Shown here: piece after piece, positions 22,367-29,617 of the stretch
Position numbering within the stretch: the first letter of the stretch is position 1
Layout: the number at the start of each line of letters is the position of its first letter
Assembly: GCA_016838845.1 (NCBI GenBank)
Contig: JAEHKV010000143.1
Span: 1-35,008 of the forward strand
Direction of reading: 5' to 3'
DNA from: Nitrosopumilales archaeon
Lineage (GTDB): Archaea; Thermoproteota; Nitrososphaeria; Nitrososphaerales; Nitrosopumilaceae
Length of the DNA: 35,008 nt
Program-made: the position numbers and the translations under genes
The notes under the pieces: generated by a model
Database searches by the model: none
Told to the model about the DNA's origin: nothing
The model's input: only the letters and a program-made list of their open reading frames with translations

Positions 22367-22385
22367 AATAGAATTAGTGCCAGAG

Positions 22386-22616
22386 TTAGCTGAAAATTCC
22401 CTTACCTTCTTCCAATTCATAAATTCTGGAATTAATCTGAGCGAGTAATTTCATTTTTGATTTATGGGCTTTTTTGTCATGGCTGTAATCTTTTTTTTCA
22501 ACTAAAATTAGAAGGCGTTTTAGTTGTTCTAATGATAAATCCTTAAAGCCTCTTTTTGAAACAATATTCAATAGTTTTATTCTTTCCAGATCATCTGGAG
22601 CTATTTTTTCAGGCAT
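22386..22616 (-). CDS. Small helical hypothetical protein (76 aa)
   Basis: Begins MPEKIAPDDLERIKLLNIVS and is predicted almost wholly helical and charged (LSLEQLKRLLILVEKKDYSH, then a Lys-rich stretch, then ELEEGKGIFS). No cysteine, no membrane segment. The ATG is followed by good coding-like composition. No family recognised; a nucleic-acid or protein-binding adaptor is possible. It converges on the thrombospondin-repeat gene and is divergent from the alcohol dehydrogenase gene. Confidence 0.7.
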   Translation of the reverse strand: MPEKIAPDDLERIKLLNIVSKRGFKDLSLEQLKRLLILVEKKDYSHDKKAHKSKMKLLAQINSRIYELEEGKGIFS

Positions 22617-22700
22617 AGGTATTGTTAAAGAACAGGTAGTTTAATTTTATTTTAATTTATTTTTGGGAATGTAAAAATATCCAAAAAAATTGATTATTGT

Positions 22701-23738
22701 ATGGCTGAAAAAATGCGCGCCATGGTTCTTTCTGCCTGTGGCCCAATTGAAACTAAACCTCTGAAATTAACTGAGATTGATAGACATCAGATTCAAAAAC
22801 CGAATGAAATTTTGATCAAAATTGAGGCATGTGGGGTGTGTCATTCCCAACTACATGGCATTGAAGGAGACTGGCAAGACATTGGAATTCCTCCCACACT
22901 TCCCACTGTACCTGGACATGAGTTGGTAGGAAAAGTAGTTGGGATTGGAAAAGATGTAAAACGGTTTAGTGTTGGGGATAGAGCTGGACTCTCACCTTTG
23001 TTGGGTTCTTGTATGAAATGCCAATATTGTAATGAAGGAAAGGAACAGCTTTGTGAGAAAATGGAAGTAACTGGTGAATCTCTCAGAGGCGGATACACTG
23101 AGTATATCAACGCGTCAGAAGATTTTGCAACAAAGGTTCCAGATTCAATGAAGCCTGAGTATGCAGCTCCTTTGTTTTGTGCTGGAATTACAGCATACAA
23201 TGCGGTTAAAGCTGTAGAACCAGCAACTCATAAGAAAATTGGAATTTTTGGTATTGGGGGAGTTGGGCATATGGCAGTAGAATTTGCAAAATTAGAAAAT
23301 TGTGAAATTATTGCCATTTCAAGAAATCAGAAACATCTTGATATTGCAAAAAGACTAGGTGCATCTGATGTGATGAGATATACATCAGACCAGAATACGT
23401 TCTTGGAAGAATTAAAAAATAAACATGGACTGCTAGATGCAGCCATTGTTTTTGCTCCAGCTGATCAAGTTACAGATACTGCAATTAAAGCAATCAAAAA
23501 AGGCGGATTGGTTGTGATTGGAACTGTTGGAAAAATTTCATCATTTTTAGCTTTTGAGGAGAAAACAATACGTGGGACATTGATTGGTTCCAGAAAAGAC
23601 ATGGAAGATGTAATAAGAATAGCAGATGAAAACAATTTGCAAGTTGTTTCAGAATCATTTCCTTTAGAACAAGCCAACGAGGCCCTACAAAAGCTCAAAA
23701 ACTCTGAAATTGACGCTAGGGCAGTTCTTATTCCTTAA
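22701..23738 (+). CDS. Zinc-dependent MDR alcohol dehydrogenase
   Basis: 345 residues of the medium-chain dehydrogenase family, which oxidises alcohols or reduces aldehydes with NAD(P). The catalytic zinc ligands are visible: Cys47 (ACGVCHSQLH), His73-Glu74 (PGHE) and Cys160 (PLFCAGITAY). The structural zinc cysteines are 104, 107, 110 and 118. The Rossmann motif GxGxxG is at 184-189 (GIGGVG). Length and domain order are normal. A TATA-like TAAAAATATCC lies about 25 nt before the ATG. Substrate is not readable; cofactor choice is also unclear, since no acidic residue is obvious directly after the second strand (IIAISRNQKH suggests NADP as likely). Confidence 0.93.
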   Translation: MAEKMRAMVLSACGPIETKPLKLTEIDRHQIQKPNEILIKIEACGVCHSQLHGIEGDWQDIGIPPTLPTVPGHELVGKVVGIGKDVKRFSVGDRAGLSPLLGSCMKCQYCNEGKEQLCEKMEVTGESLRGGYTEYINASEDFATKVPDSMKPEYAAPLFCAGITAYNAVKAVEPATHKKIGIFGIGGVGHMAVEFAKLENCEIIAISRNQKHLDIAKRLGASDVMRYTSDQNTFLEELKNKHGLLDAAIVFAPADQVTDTAIKAIKKGGLVVIGTVGKISSFLAFEEKTIRGTLIGSRKDMEDVIRIADENNLQVVSESFPLEQANEALQKLKNSEIDARAVLIP

Positions 23739-23763
23739 ATAAAAGACAGTAATTTTTTCAATC

Positions 23764-23916
23764 GTGAACTGTAGAAGATGTCACCACACTGCTGAAGCCC
23801 ACAAACCGTCGGATTCTAGTGAATCAATCTTAAAGTTGGGCAAGTGCCAAATTCCAGAATGTACATGTCATCAATACTTGGATACCATGGAACAAATCGA
23901 TGAAGATCTTTTGTAA
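23764..23916 (+). CDS. Small Cys/His-rich probable zinc-binding protein (50 aa)
   Basis: A short frame starting with GTG: NCRRCHHTAEAHKPSDSSES, then ILKLGKCQIPECTCHQYLDT, ending MEQIDEDLL. Its five cysteines and several histidines (CRRCHH and C-x5-C-x-CH) suggest one zinc site. It lies 25 nt after the alcohol dehydrogenase stop, in the same direction, possibly co-transcribed. Not recognised as a named family. Confidence 0.65.
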   Translation: MNCRRCHHTAEAHKPSDSSESILKLGKCQIPECTCHQYLDTMEQIDEDLL

Positions 23917-23957
23917 AATTCAATAATTCATATATCAATTTGAAATATCTCAGTAAT

Positions 23958-24191
23958 ATGAAAAAACATGCTCCTTCAGAAGAATTAAAAAAAGAACTAG
24001 ATATTGTGATGTCAAAAATTAATGCTCTTGAAGTAGTATCATCGGATGAATATCAAAAAGGAGTGGTCAAGGTTTTAAGAAGACTTGTGGAAGGACAAAT
24101 CCATTCAATAAATGAATTTGATCATTTGAAAAAGGCAATAGATTTAGTGACTTTACAATTATTTGAAGTGCAAAATAAACTTAATTCATGA
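23958..24191 (+). CDS. Small helical hypothetical protein (77 aa)
   Basis: MKKHAPSEELKKELDIVMSK and onwards is nearly all helix with heptad-like spacing (KKAIDLVTLQLFEVQNKLNS), suggesting a coiled coil. The ATG at 23958 is favoured over TTG 23940 because TTCATATATCA (about 23926-23936) lies 25-30 nt before it. Its last 6 bp overlap the 3' end of the zinc-ribbon gene on the other strand. No family recognised. Confidence 0.62.
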   Translation: MKKHAPSEELKKELDIVMSKINALEVVSSDEYQKGVVKVLRRLVEGQIHSINEFDHLKKAIDLVTLQLFEVQNKLNS

Positions 24192-24296
24192 TTTTACTTT
24201 TGTATCACTCAAGCCACAGTCAACGCATTTCATAATAACTGTATTTTCTAATTCTTTTTCCATTTTCATTTCAGAGCCACAGCAAGGACATTTCAT
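24186..24296 (-). CDS. Minimal zinc-ribbon protein (36 aa)
   Basis: Reads MKCPCCGSEMKMEKELENTV then IMKCVDCGLSDTKVKS. Two CxxC knuckles (Cys3/Cys6 and Cys24/Cys27, with an extra Cys5) form a complete four-cysteine zinc ribbon. A TATA-like TATTTTATC lies about 25-30 nt before the ATG on the minus strand, fitting a leaderless gene. It overlaps the tail of the + strand gene by 6 bp. Function unknown; such ribbons often bind RNA or protein. Confidence 0.65.
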   Translation of the reverse strand: MKCPCCGSEMKMEKELENTVIMKCVDCGLSDTKVKS

Positions 24297-24328
24297 AATT
24301 TTTTCATATTTGTTTAGATAAAATAAGA

Positions 24329-24661
24329 TTACGAATCGTTTTCCATATTACAGATAGGATTGTATTTAGCTATTGTTTTGTTAACAATCCTGTCTCTTTC
24401 TTCCTTTCCAGATTTCCACATAGGAAGGATCGAAAGGTAAAGACTTTCTTCTGATCCTGCGTTAGAAATCCAACACTTGAACTTGACATTTTTAATGAAA
24501 AAGTCTTTTTCTTCAGTTTTTTCAGATTGGTCAATGTATAGAATGTTGAAACTGTCTTTATCTCTCATCAATATTACATAAACAACTTCTTCCATCGGAG
24601 GACCCCATTCAGATAATTTAATTGGGCCAAGGAATTCGTAATGCAGAATTTGTATTGTCAA
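24329..24661 (-). CDS. Conserved-looking hypothetical protein (110 aa)
   Basis: Starts TTG with MTIQILHYEFLGPIKLSEWG and continues as an alpha/beta protein (EEVVYVILMRDKDSFNILYI, FKCWISNAGSEESLYLSILP, SGKEERDRIVNKTIAKYNPI). The YVIL...NILYIDQSEKTE layout faintly recalls a GIY-YIG-like fold, but the motif is not met. An A/T-rich AGTTTAACAAAAAA lies about 25 nt upstream. It is divergent from the Cys-rich membrane protein gene. Confidence 0.7.
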   Translation of the reverse strand: MTIQILHYEFLGPIKLSEWGPPMEEVVYVILMRDKDSFNILYIDQSEKTEEKDFFIKNVKFKCWISNAGSEESLYLSILPMWKSGKEERDRIVNKTIAKYNPICNMENDS

Positions 24662-24768
24662 ACACAGGTTTTTTGTTAAACTAACTTTTCTTTTTTCCGG
24701 CGTTTGTTAGGTCCGGATCGTGTTTTTTCTTGAAAAGAATAAATGTTACAAGAGAAGAATCTCGCTCA

Positions 24769-25143
24769 ATGAAGGACCCTCACAACCACAGAACTGTGGG
24801 CTATGGCATGATTATGGTTGCAGCGTCTCTCACAGTTATTGGTTTGATGTATTTGGCCATAGGAGAGGACGTTCTATATGCGGATAAAATACAGAGGGCA
24901 AATACTGCCCATTTTGAATACTGCAAAGACAATAATTTTGGTCCAGATGGCTGTGAAAGATTTGAGGTTTTTGTAAAATGGGATGAGTGTGTAGCAAATC
25001 AGGATCTTGAAAGTAGAGAATGTTATCTATTCAGAACTTATGTCGAGTCGGCAATTTTTGAAGAGTGTAGAGCAAACAGAGACATTCAAAGTCCACAGTG
25101 TCAAAAATACATAGATAATATTCCTACCGAATCTGAAATTTAG
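24769..25143 (+). CDS. Single-span membrane protein with a Cys-rich outer domain
   Basis: About 124 residues from the ATG at 24769 (a TTG at 24730 adds 13). One N-terminal helix (GYGMIMVAASLTVIGLMYLA) anchors a roughly 85-residue domain with six cysteines in repeated C-x8-12 spacing (EYC, DGC, DEC, REC, EEC, PQC), probably three disulfides outside the cell. The repeating pattern DECVANQDLESREC / EECRANRDIQSPQC shows an internal duplication. GAATAAATGTTA lies about 26 nt before the chosen ATG. No family recognised. Confidence 0.65.
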   Translation: MKDPHNHRTVGYGMIMVAASLTVIGLMYLAIGEDVLYADKIQRANTAHFEYCKDNNFGPDGCERFEVFVKWDECVANQDLESRECYLFRTYVESAIFEECRANRDIQSPQCQKYIDNIPTESEI

Positions 25144-25156
25144 TTGAATGATTAAA

Positions 25157-25846
25157 CTACAAGTGTCCTTTTGAATAATCTTCCCAGAAATTTAGGTTTT
25201 TGGTAAGCTTGTTCATTTCGTAAAGTGCACCGCCAATAATTCCAGCTTGATAAAATGTGTAAAGATATACTTGAGAATTGCTCGGATCACTTTGTGTAAA
25301 ACTTAGTGCGAGCATTGAGGAGAAAATGAAGGTTCCGACAAATGTAAATATTTGATTTAATCTACCGCCTAATCCAACAATTCTTCTTGTTGCGGCGGCC
25401 ATCAATGTAACGCTAGAAACGATGAGAAATGTTGCTCCACCATTGGAATAGATATAGTCGACTACCCACACATGTAATCCATCTTCCAATATTGTTGAGG
25501 ATGGCATTAGGCTTCCACCATTAAGCGCAAATCCTACAGAGCTAAAGAGGCCTCCCACTACAAAAAAGAAAAGGAAAATCTTAATGATTGATCTTTTCAT
25601 TGGACTTCTAGTTTCTGAAGGTTTCATAGCTCGTTCGGTAATTCGCATTCCATATACGAATCCAATTGCAAGTGAAGGTCCAAACATTATATTTAACAAA
25701 AGTGGGGATTCTTCGTTAAGACTTGAAATCTGTGGATGAAAGACTAAAAATAAAATTAATGCACTTACAGCCGCAATTAAAAAAATAAATAAATTTAGAT
25801 GCTTAATTCCACTAGATTCTGACAAGTCATATTCCCAGTTGGACAC
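25157..25846 (-). CDS. Multi-span integral membrane protein (hypothetical)
   Basis: About 229 residues with five or six membrane helices (for example LFIFLIAAVSALILFLVF, IIKIFLFFFVVGGLFSSVGF, IFTFVGTFIFSSMLALSF). Short polar loops and no large soluble domain. I prefer GTG at 25846 (MSNWEYDLSE); the frame extends to TTG 25900 but that extension is interrupted by a perfect 24-nt hairpin, better read as an upstream operator. No transporter or enzyme motif seen. Confidence 0.68.
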   Translation of the reverse strand: MSNWEYDLSESSGIKHLNLFIFLIAAVSALILFLVFHPQISSLNEESPLLLNIMFGPSLAIGFVYGMRITERAMKPSETRSPMKRSIIKIFLFFFVVGGLFSSVGFALNGGSLMPSSTILEDGLHVWVVDYIYSNGGATFLIVSSVTLMAAATRRIVGLGGRLNQIFTFVGTFIFSSMLALSFTQSDPSNSQVYLYTFYQAGIIGGALYEMNKLTKNLNFWEDYSKGHL

Positions 25847-25848
25847 TG

Positions 25849-25872
25849 TAATCCATTTAAAAAAATGGATTA
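25849..25872. promoter_or_regulatory. Perfect 10-bp inverted repeat next to a start codon
   Basis: TAATCCATTT (25849-25858), loop AAAA, AAATGGATTA (25863-25872). It sits directly upstream of the proposed GTG start of the membrane protein gene. It may be an operator between TATA box and start or an RNA hairpin hiding the start. If translation instead began at TTG 25900, it would lie in the coding region. Confidence 0.45.
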
Positions 25873-25971
25873 AAGAAATAATCAAAAAACATTTGTTCAA
25901 ATAATCAATTTTAGTTAAATTGTACCAATAATGGGGGTAATTTAGGCGTAAACTTTAGTGATTTTTTAAAA

Positions 25972-26037
25972 TTCTGAAAATTCTAATTCATATTCTAAAT
26001 ATTTAGAATATAGAACGATTCTAACTATTTGTTCTAA
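25972..26037. promoter_or_regulatory. 22-bp perfect palindrome within a cluster of TTCTAA half-sites
   Basis: ATATTCTAAAT (25990-26000) is followed immediately by its reverse complement ATTTAGAATAT (26001-26011), a perfect 22-bp palindrome. TTCTAA or TTCTGA half-sites also occur at 25972, 25981, 25993, 26019 and 26032 on the + strand and TTAGAA at 26003. The cluster lies 46-111 nt before the secreted-protein gene at 26083 and in the divergent space to the membrane protein gene. It has the form of a multi-site operator for a homodimeric regulator. Confidence 0.55.
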
Positions 26038-26082
26038 AGATACTATGGTGAACAAGGGCATTAAATTGTCATTCAAAGATTA

Positions 26083-26742
26083 GTGAAACTAATGATTAAC
26101 TCAATACAGAAAAAAGTAGTTTTAGCCTCAATCATTACAGCTTCTTTGGTTCTTTTGATTGGTACAACACATGATACACAAATTTTGGCAGAAGAATTAG
26201 AAAAGACAAAGTATACAAATGCAAATGAGATTGAAATTCACGCTGTTTTTGAATTTCGTGAAGGAATAGAAGAAACGGATGGATTTCAAGTGTACAAACA
26301 AATGGCTGGTTTTGACAGGATGTCAGAAACACCAAAATTCAAGCTTGAAGGAGTTGTAAGTTCAGACAAAGTGATGCTTTATGAAGCAGCCGACATGTTT
26401 CAACAAAGATCAAACTCTCCAACTGCACAACACAGTTTCAGTGAATTTGATGCTGATATTTACCTTCATCAAAATGGAGTTACCTTAAGACACTTCACGT
26501 ACGCTGACTGTGAAATAACTGAATACAAGGTTGATACATTCTTTGACAAAGAGGAAGGGTGGACCACCAGCAAGGGATTTGCGATTGTTGATGAGTTTGA
26601 GTTTACTTGTAGGGGATATGCACCAAATAATCCGTTGTATGATTTGATGAAAACCAATGGATACCAGGTCAGCACACAATCTTCACTTGATCTAGACAAC
26701 AATATAGAAACATGGGAAGATCATCCAAAGTTCCAAAATTAA
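26083..26742 (+). CDS. Secreted hypothetical protein behind a palindromic operator
   Basis: 219 residues. A signal peptide (about 1-36; KKVVLASIITASLVLLIGTT ... LAEE) leads to a soluble domain of about 180 residues, beta-rich and acidic, with two cysteines (TYADCEITEYK, EFTCRGYAP) that could pair. No enzyme motif. Start is GTG 26083; ATG 26092 is an in-frame option. The long 180-nt upstream space with the TTCTAA palindrome suggests tight regulation. A pyrimidine tract follows the stop. No family recognised. Confidence 0.75.
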   Translation: MKLMINSIQKKVVLASIITASLVLLIGTTHDTQILAEELEKTKYTNANEIEIHAVFEFREGIEETDGFQVYKQMAGFDRMSETPKFKLEGVVSSDKVMLYEAADMFQQRSNSPTAQHSFSEFDADIYLHQNGVTLRHFTYADCEITEYKVDTFFDKEEGWTTSKGFAIVDEFEFTCRGYAPNNPLYDLMKTNGYQVSTQSSLDLDNNIETWEDHPKFQN

Positions 26743-26761
26743 CCCTCTCTCTTTCTTTTTT
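26743..26761 (+). terminator. Pyrimidine/T-rich tract after the secreted-protein gene
   Basis: CCCTCTCTCTTTCTTTTTT follows the TAA stop directly. Archaeal transcription commonly ends at such T-rich tracts without a hairpin. The dispersed element at 26762 begins right after it. Confidence 0.45.
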
Positions 26762-26825
26762 ACATTTGATACGAACTGTTTAATCCTGAAAATTCTTAAT
26801 TCTATTGACAGTTATTATGAAATGT
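26762..26825 (+). repeat. Dispersed element, copy 6 (best full copy)
   Basis: A perfect core ACATTTGATACGAACTGT (26762-26779), a 28-nt spacer, and ACAGTTATTATGAAATGT (26808-26825). The partner matches the reverse complement of the core at 15 of 18 positions, so the 64-bp unit can form an 18-bp imperfect hairpin or act as terminal inverted repeats. The first part of the spacer, TAATCCTGAAAATTCTTAA, is shared with the copy at 8597. Confidence 0.8.
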
Positions 26826-26966
26826 GAATGAAATTATTGTTACCAACTATTGAGATTTTTTACCAATTGTTCGAAATATTAACAAGTGTGTTCCTTAAGT
26901 AATTTCATACCTAGTGGGGGGCTTTGCCTTTTTTGTGATCACGAGGATGTTAAAATGATCTATTTT

Positions 26967-26976
26967 GTATATAATT
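26967..26976 (+). promoter_or_regulatory. TATA box for the large secreted protein gene
   Basis: TGTATATAAT-type sequence, the clearest TATA box in the window, lies about 38-45 nt before the ATG at 27013, giving a short leader of around 10 nt. It supports 27013 rather than the longer frame from 26965. Confidence 0.5.
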
Positions 26977-27012
26977 TTTATTACAAACGTAGTGTTAATA
27001 ATAACGCTAAGA

Positions 27013-28806
27013 ATGACACAGGTGTTGAAAACTCATCGAATATATCCAATATTTGGAAGAACTATCTTACTGTCATTTATGATTTTACTCACACTTACAA
27101 GCGTAATATCATTACAGATGCAGGAGGCGTATGCAGTACCGCCTACTTTTACAGCTGTGACGGGGGACAGTGCTGCAGGTAATTCTGCAGCAACCAACCA
27201 AGTTATTGTTACTTTTTCCGAAGTTGTTAATGCTACAAACACAAATACGGCTGCAAGTTGGGGTGTAGCAGGTTTTAATGTTCAATCTGTGACTAACATC
27301 CTTTCTGCTGATTGTCCTGGAGGGGCAGGTGGAACAGCAACCATGACAATTACTCTAACTACAGCTATGGCTGCTGACGCAATCCCTAGGGTTACGTATA
27401 ACAGCGGTGGTGGAGCTGATCCAGTAATATCTAATTGTTCACTTGATGAAGATATGGTAGATGCCATATTTGATGATCCAACCGATGGTCTCTCACCTAC
27501 AGTATCAGCTGCAGCAACCACAAGTCCTACTACAATTGTTCTTACAATGACGGAACCAATGACTGAAAATGTAAACGATCCTGGTGACTTTACAATTGGT
27601 GGTGTTGCAACTAACCCAACTGTTACCGCTTCAGTCGTTGCTGGCACTTCAATTACTTTGACTACAAGTGCTGCAATTGTGAATTCTGATACGCCCACTG
27701 TTACCTATGATGGAGCTGCTAATGATATTGAGGATGCTTCAAATAATGATTTGGCAGATTTTGCTGATCAAGCTGTAGCAAATAATGCATTAGTAACTTC
27801 CGGCAGTAAAGGTTGTGTTGGAGATTGCTCACCACCCACATTAGGCGTTGACGAACAATTTACTCGAGTTGTAGAAAACGGTTTCACATACAATGGAAAT
27901 CAAATAAACGTTGAACGATACTTTACTCCTTATCCACTAATCACAGTAGATGTCGGAAAACAAAATACGGCAGTTTTCAAAATTTATGACGATTCAGGAC
28001 CAGACAATATACGACATTTTGATTTTGCATTTGGACTTGATGAAGGTCAGGTTATGGGAACGAGTAACGCCATGATAGTTTGGGATAAGTCTCACGACGG
28101 TACAGAGACTGTAACCCTTGTTGACCCAAACAATGCATTAGAAAATGTAAAAGTTCTTACCTCTGAAGGAAAGTGTAAAGCGGATTCTACCACTAATGGC
28201 TGTTTAATCATATCAGTATCTCATACATTCAGAGAATCACTTGACTTTGATATAGTTGGAACTAACGTGTGGGATTATAGTCATAATGCTTGGCAGAACT
28301 TTTACAATCATGGAATACACATTGAAGGTGAATCACTAAACCCTCCAGATGAGTATGTTGGATATTGTCATACTCTTCTTTGTAATTCGATCAAGGGCAA
28401 ACTGGTACACCTTATTGAAACTGGAAAGAATACTGCAGTAGATGAACAAGGTAACACTTGGACATTTGATAACACATGGATACAGGATTATGTTTCAAAG
28501 GGAAAGATTGAAGATCCAATGACATCACAGGGATATGATCGAGATCATGTAAAGTTTAACACAATCAAGCAAGAACAAGAACTAGTTGCAAGCTCTTTAT
28601 TTGAAAAATACTATAAAACATCGGTTTCAGATGAACCAGATTTTGCTGAAATTGATGATATTAAATTCTATGAGCTTCCTGATACGATAGATAAAAAGTT
28701 TGATCCAGTGCTACTAGCCAAAATGCATAAAGAAGACATTCGAGCACAAAAATATCTAGAAGAGATGTTTGCTAAAATGTATCCAGGTAAAGTTTTTGCT
28801 GAATAG
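27013..28806 (+). CDS. Large secreted protein with N-terminal Ig-like (Big-type) repeats
   Basis: 597 residues from the ATG at 27013. The signal peptide (about 1-42) ends in EAYA before VPPTFTAV, a cleavage style frequent in thaumarchaea. Residues of about 43-260 hold two Ig-like beta-sandwich repeats (ITLTTAMAADAIPRVTYNSG, ITLTTSAAIVNSDTPTVTYD), rich in Thr, Ala and Val. A linker with CVGDCSPP leads to a roughly 330-residue C-terminal domain (GFTYNGNQINVERYFTPYPL to KMYPGKVFAE) with four more cysteines. Probably a cell-surface or released protein; no catalytic motif and no anchor recognised. It lies between dispersed-element copies 6 and 7. Confidence 0.8.
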   Translation: MTQVLKTHRIYPIFGRTILLSFMILLTLTSVISLQMQEAYAVPPTFTAVTGDSAAGNSAATNQVIVTFSEVVNATNTNTAASWGVAGFNVQSVTNILSADCPGGAGGTATMTITLTTAMAADAIPRVTYNSGGGADPVISNCSLDEDMVDAIFDDPTDGLSPTVSAAATTSPTTIVLTMTEPMTENVNDPGDFTIGGVATNPTVTASVVAGTSITLTTSAAIVNSDTPTVTYDGAANDIEDASNNDLADFADQAVANNALVTSGSKGCVGDCSPPTLGVDEQFTRVVENGFTYNGNQINVERYFTPYPLITVDVGKQNTAVFKIYDDSGPDNIRHFDFAFGLDEGQVMGTSNAMIVWDKSHDGTETVTLVDPNNALENVKVLTSEGKCKADSTTNGCLIISVSHTFRESLDFDIVGTNVWDYSHNAWQNFYNHGIHIEGESLNPPDEYVGYCHTLLCNSIKGKLVHLIETGKNTAVDEQGNTWTFDNTWIQDYVSKGKIEDPMTSQGYDRDHVKFNTIKQEQELVASSLFEKYYKTSVSDEPDFAEIDDIKFYELPDTIDKKFDPVLLAKMHKEDIRAQKYLEEMFAKMYPGKVFAE

Positions 28807-28833
28807 CCAAATTAATGGAAATTAAGATAATTA

Positions 28834-28874
28834 ACACTTGATACGAACCGTCGTCGACATTTATTATGAGATGT
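28834..28874 (+). repeat. Dispersed element, copy 7 (short, with inverted partner)
   Basis: ACACTTGATACGAACCGT (28834-28851), a 5-nt spacer, then ACATTTATTATGAGATGT (28857-28874). The arms are more diverged (about 11 of 18 complementary, more with G-U pairs) and the spacer is much shorter than in the 64-bp copies. It lies between convergent genes. Confidence 0.6.
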
Positions 28875-28892
28875 TAATGAAATAATCAAATA

Positions 28893-29261
28893 TTATTTTT
28901 GCATTCTACGTCTTTCATTTTCTAAATCTTGTTTTCTAACTCTATAGATCTCGTAAACTAAAGTAAATCCAAATAAGACATTAATTAATGCTAAAAACGC
29001 TATTGATTCGTACCAAAAAGAAATCAAAAGAAATGCTAAGGCAATAAGAAAAGTAAAATGATCCAATTTTTTTATATCTCTACTTCCTTTTGAAATCTCA
29101 AATAATTCATAACCTAAAGTGAAAATAAACAATAAGGTACTGACCAACTTTATTTCAAAGAGGTTAGTGCCTGTGTAAATCAGAATTAAAGCAAATGCAG
29201 CAAGAAATGCAATGTGATCAGGCTTTCTAAAAAATCTAATTGACCGGGGTAGCTTTGTCAT
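28893..29261 (-). CDS. Four-helix membrane protein with internal duplication
   Basis: 122 residues with two similar halves, each a helix pair: residues 15-57 (DHIAFLAAFALILIYTG then LVSTLLFIFTLGYELFEI) and 67-108 (DHFTFLIALAFLLISFW then LALINVLFGFTLVYEIYRV). Each half starts with a basic stretch and DH, suggesting a two-fold or inverted-repeat membrane unit. The C terminus is charged. ATG start is clear. No family recognised. Confidence 0.72.
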   Translation of the reverse strand: MTKLPRSIRFFRKPDHIAFLAAFALILIYTGTNLFEIKLVSTLLFIFTLGYELFEISKGSRDIKKLDHFTFLIALAFLLISFWYESIAFLALINVLFGFTLVYEIYRVRKQDLENERRRMQK

Positions 29262-29312
29262 GAATTACTTTCTCATTTCTCACAAATTAATAAAAATTGG
29301 TTTTTCAAATTA

Positions 29313-29330
29313 ACACTTGATACGAACTGT
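29313..29330 (+). repeat. Dispersed core repeat, copy 8 (solitary)
   Basis: ACACTTGATACGAACTGT flanked by TTA and TAA, so that TTAACA and TGTTAA form perfect outer arms around the core. No downstream partner is found. It lies between the divergent four-helix membrane gene and the small membrane gene at 29408. Confidence 0.68.
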
Positions 29331-29407
29331 TAATGAGAAAATTTAGAAATTCCATCTTGTGTAATCAGTTCTGTTTACCTTTTTAGCCAGAAAAACCACC
29401 TTAGGAT

Positions 29408-29617
29408 GTGCGGTTCGGATATCCAATCATAATTTTGGGCATCATAATTCTTGTTTCAGGAATTGTTTTTCATTTTCAAGGTCAGGGTTTAGTGGGTCCA
29501 GAATCATCCTTCATGTATTCTAACCCAGACTGGATAACATATGGGGAAAAAATAGTTGTTACAGGAATTGTGATTTTAGCAATTGGGATAGGCATAACTG
29601 TTTCAAAAAAAGGCTAA
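29408..29617 (+). CDS. Small two-span membrane protein (69 aa)
   Basis: GTG start; MRFGYPIIILGIIILVSGIV forms the first helix and KIVVTGIVILAIGIGITVSK the second, joined by a polar loop of about 25 residues (FQGQGLVGPESSFMYSNPDW). No motif recognised. Its stop overlaps by 4 bp the 3' end of the convergent Lrp-type gene. Confidence 0.65.
   Translation: MRFGYPIIILGIIILVSGIVFHFQGQGLVGPESSFMYSNPDWITYGEKIVVTGIVILAIGIGITVSKKG

Noticed and set aside
26886-27182. 98-residue + frame before the large secreted protein
   Set aside because: It overlaps the TATA box, start and signal peptide of the secreted-protein gene in another frame and has no protein-like features.
27282-27698. 138-residue Val/Ala-rich minus-strand frame
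   Set aside because: Antisense of the Thr/Ala-rich Ig-like repeats; hydrophobic composition follows from codon complement.
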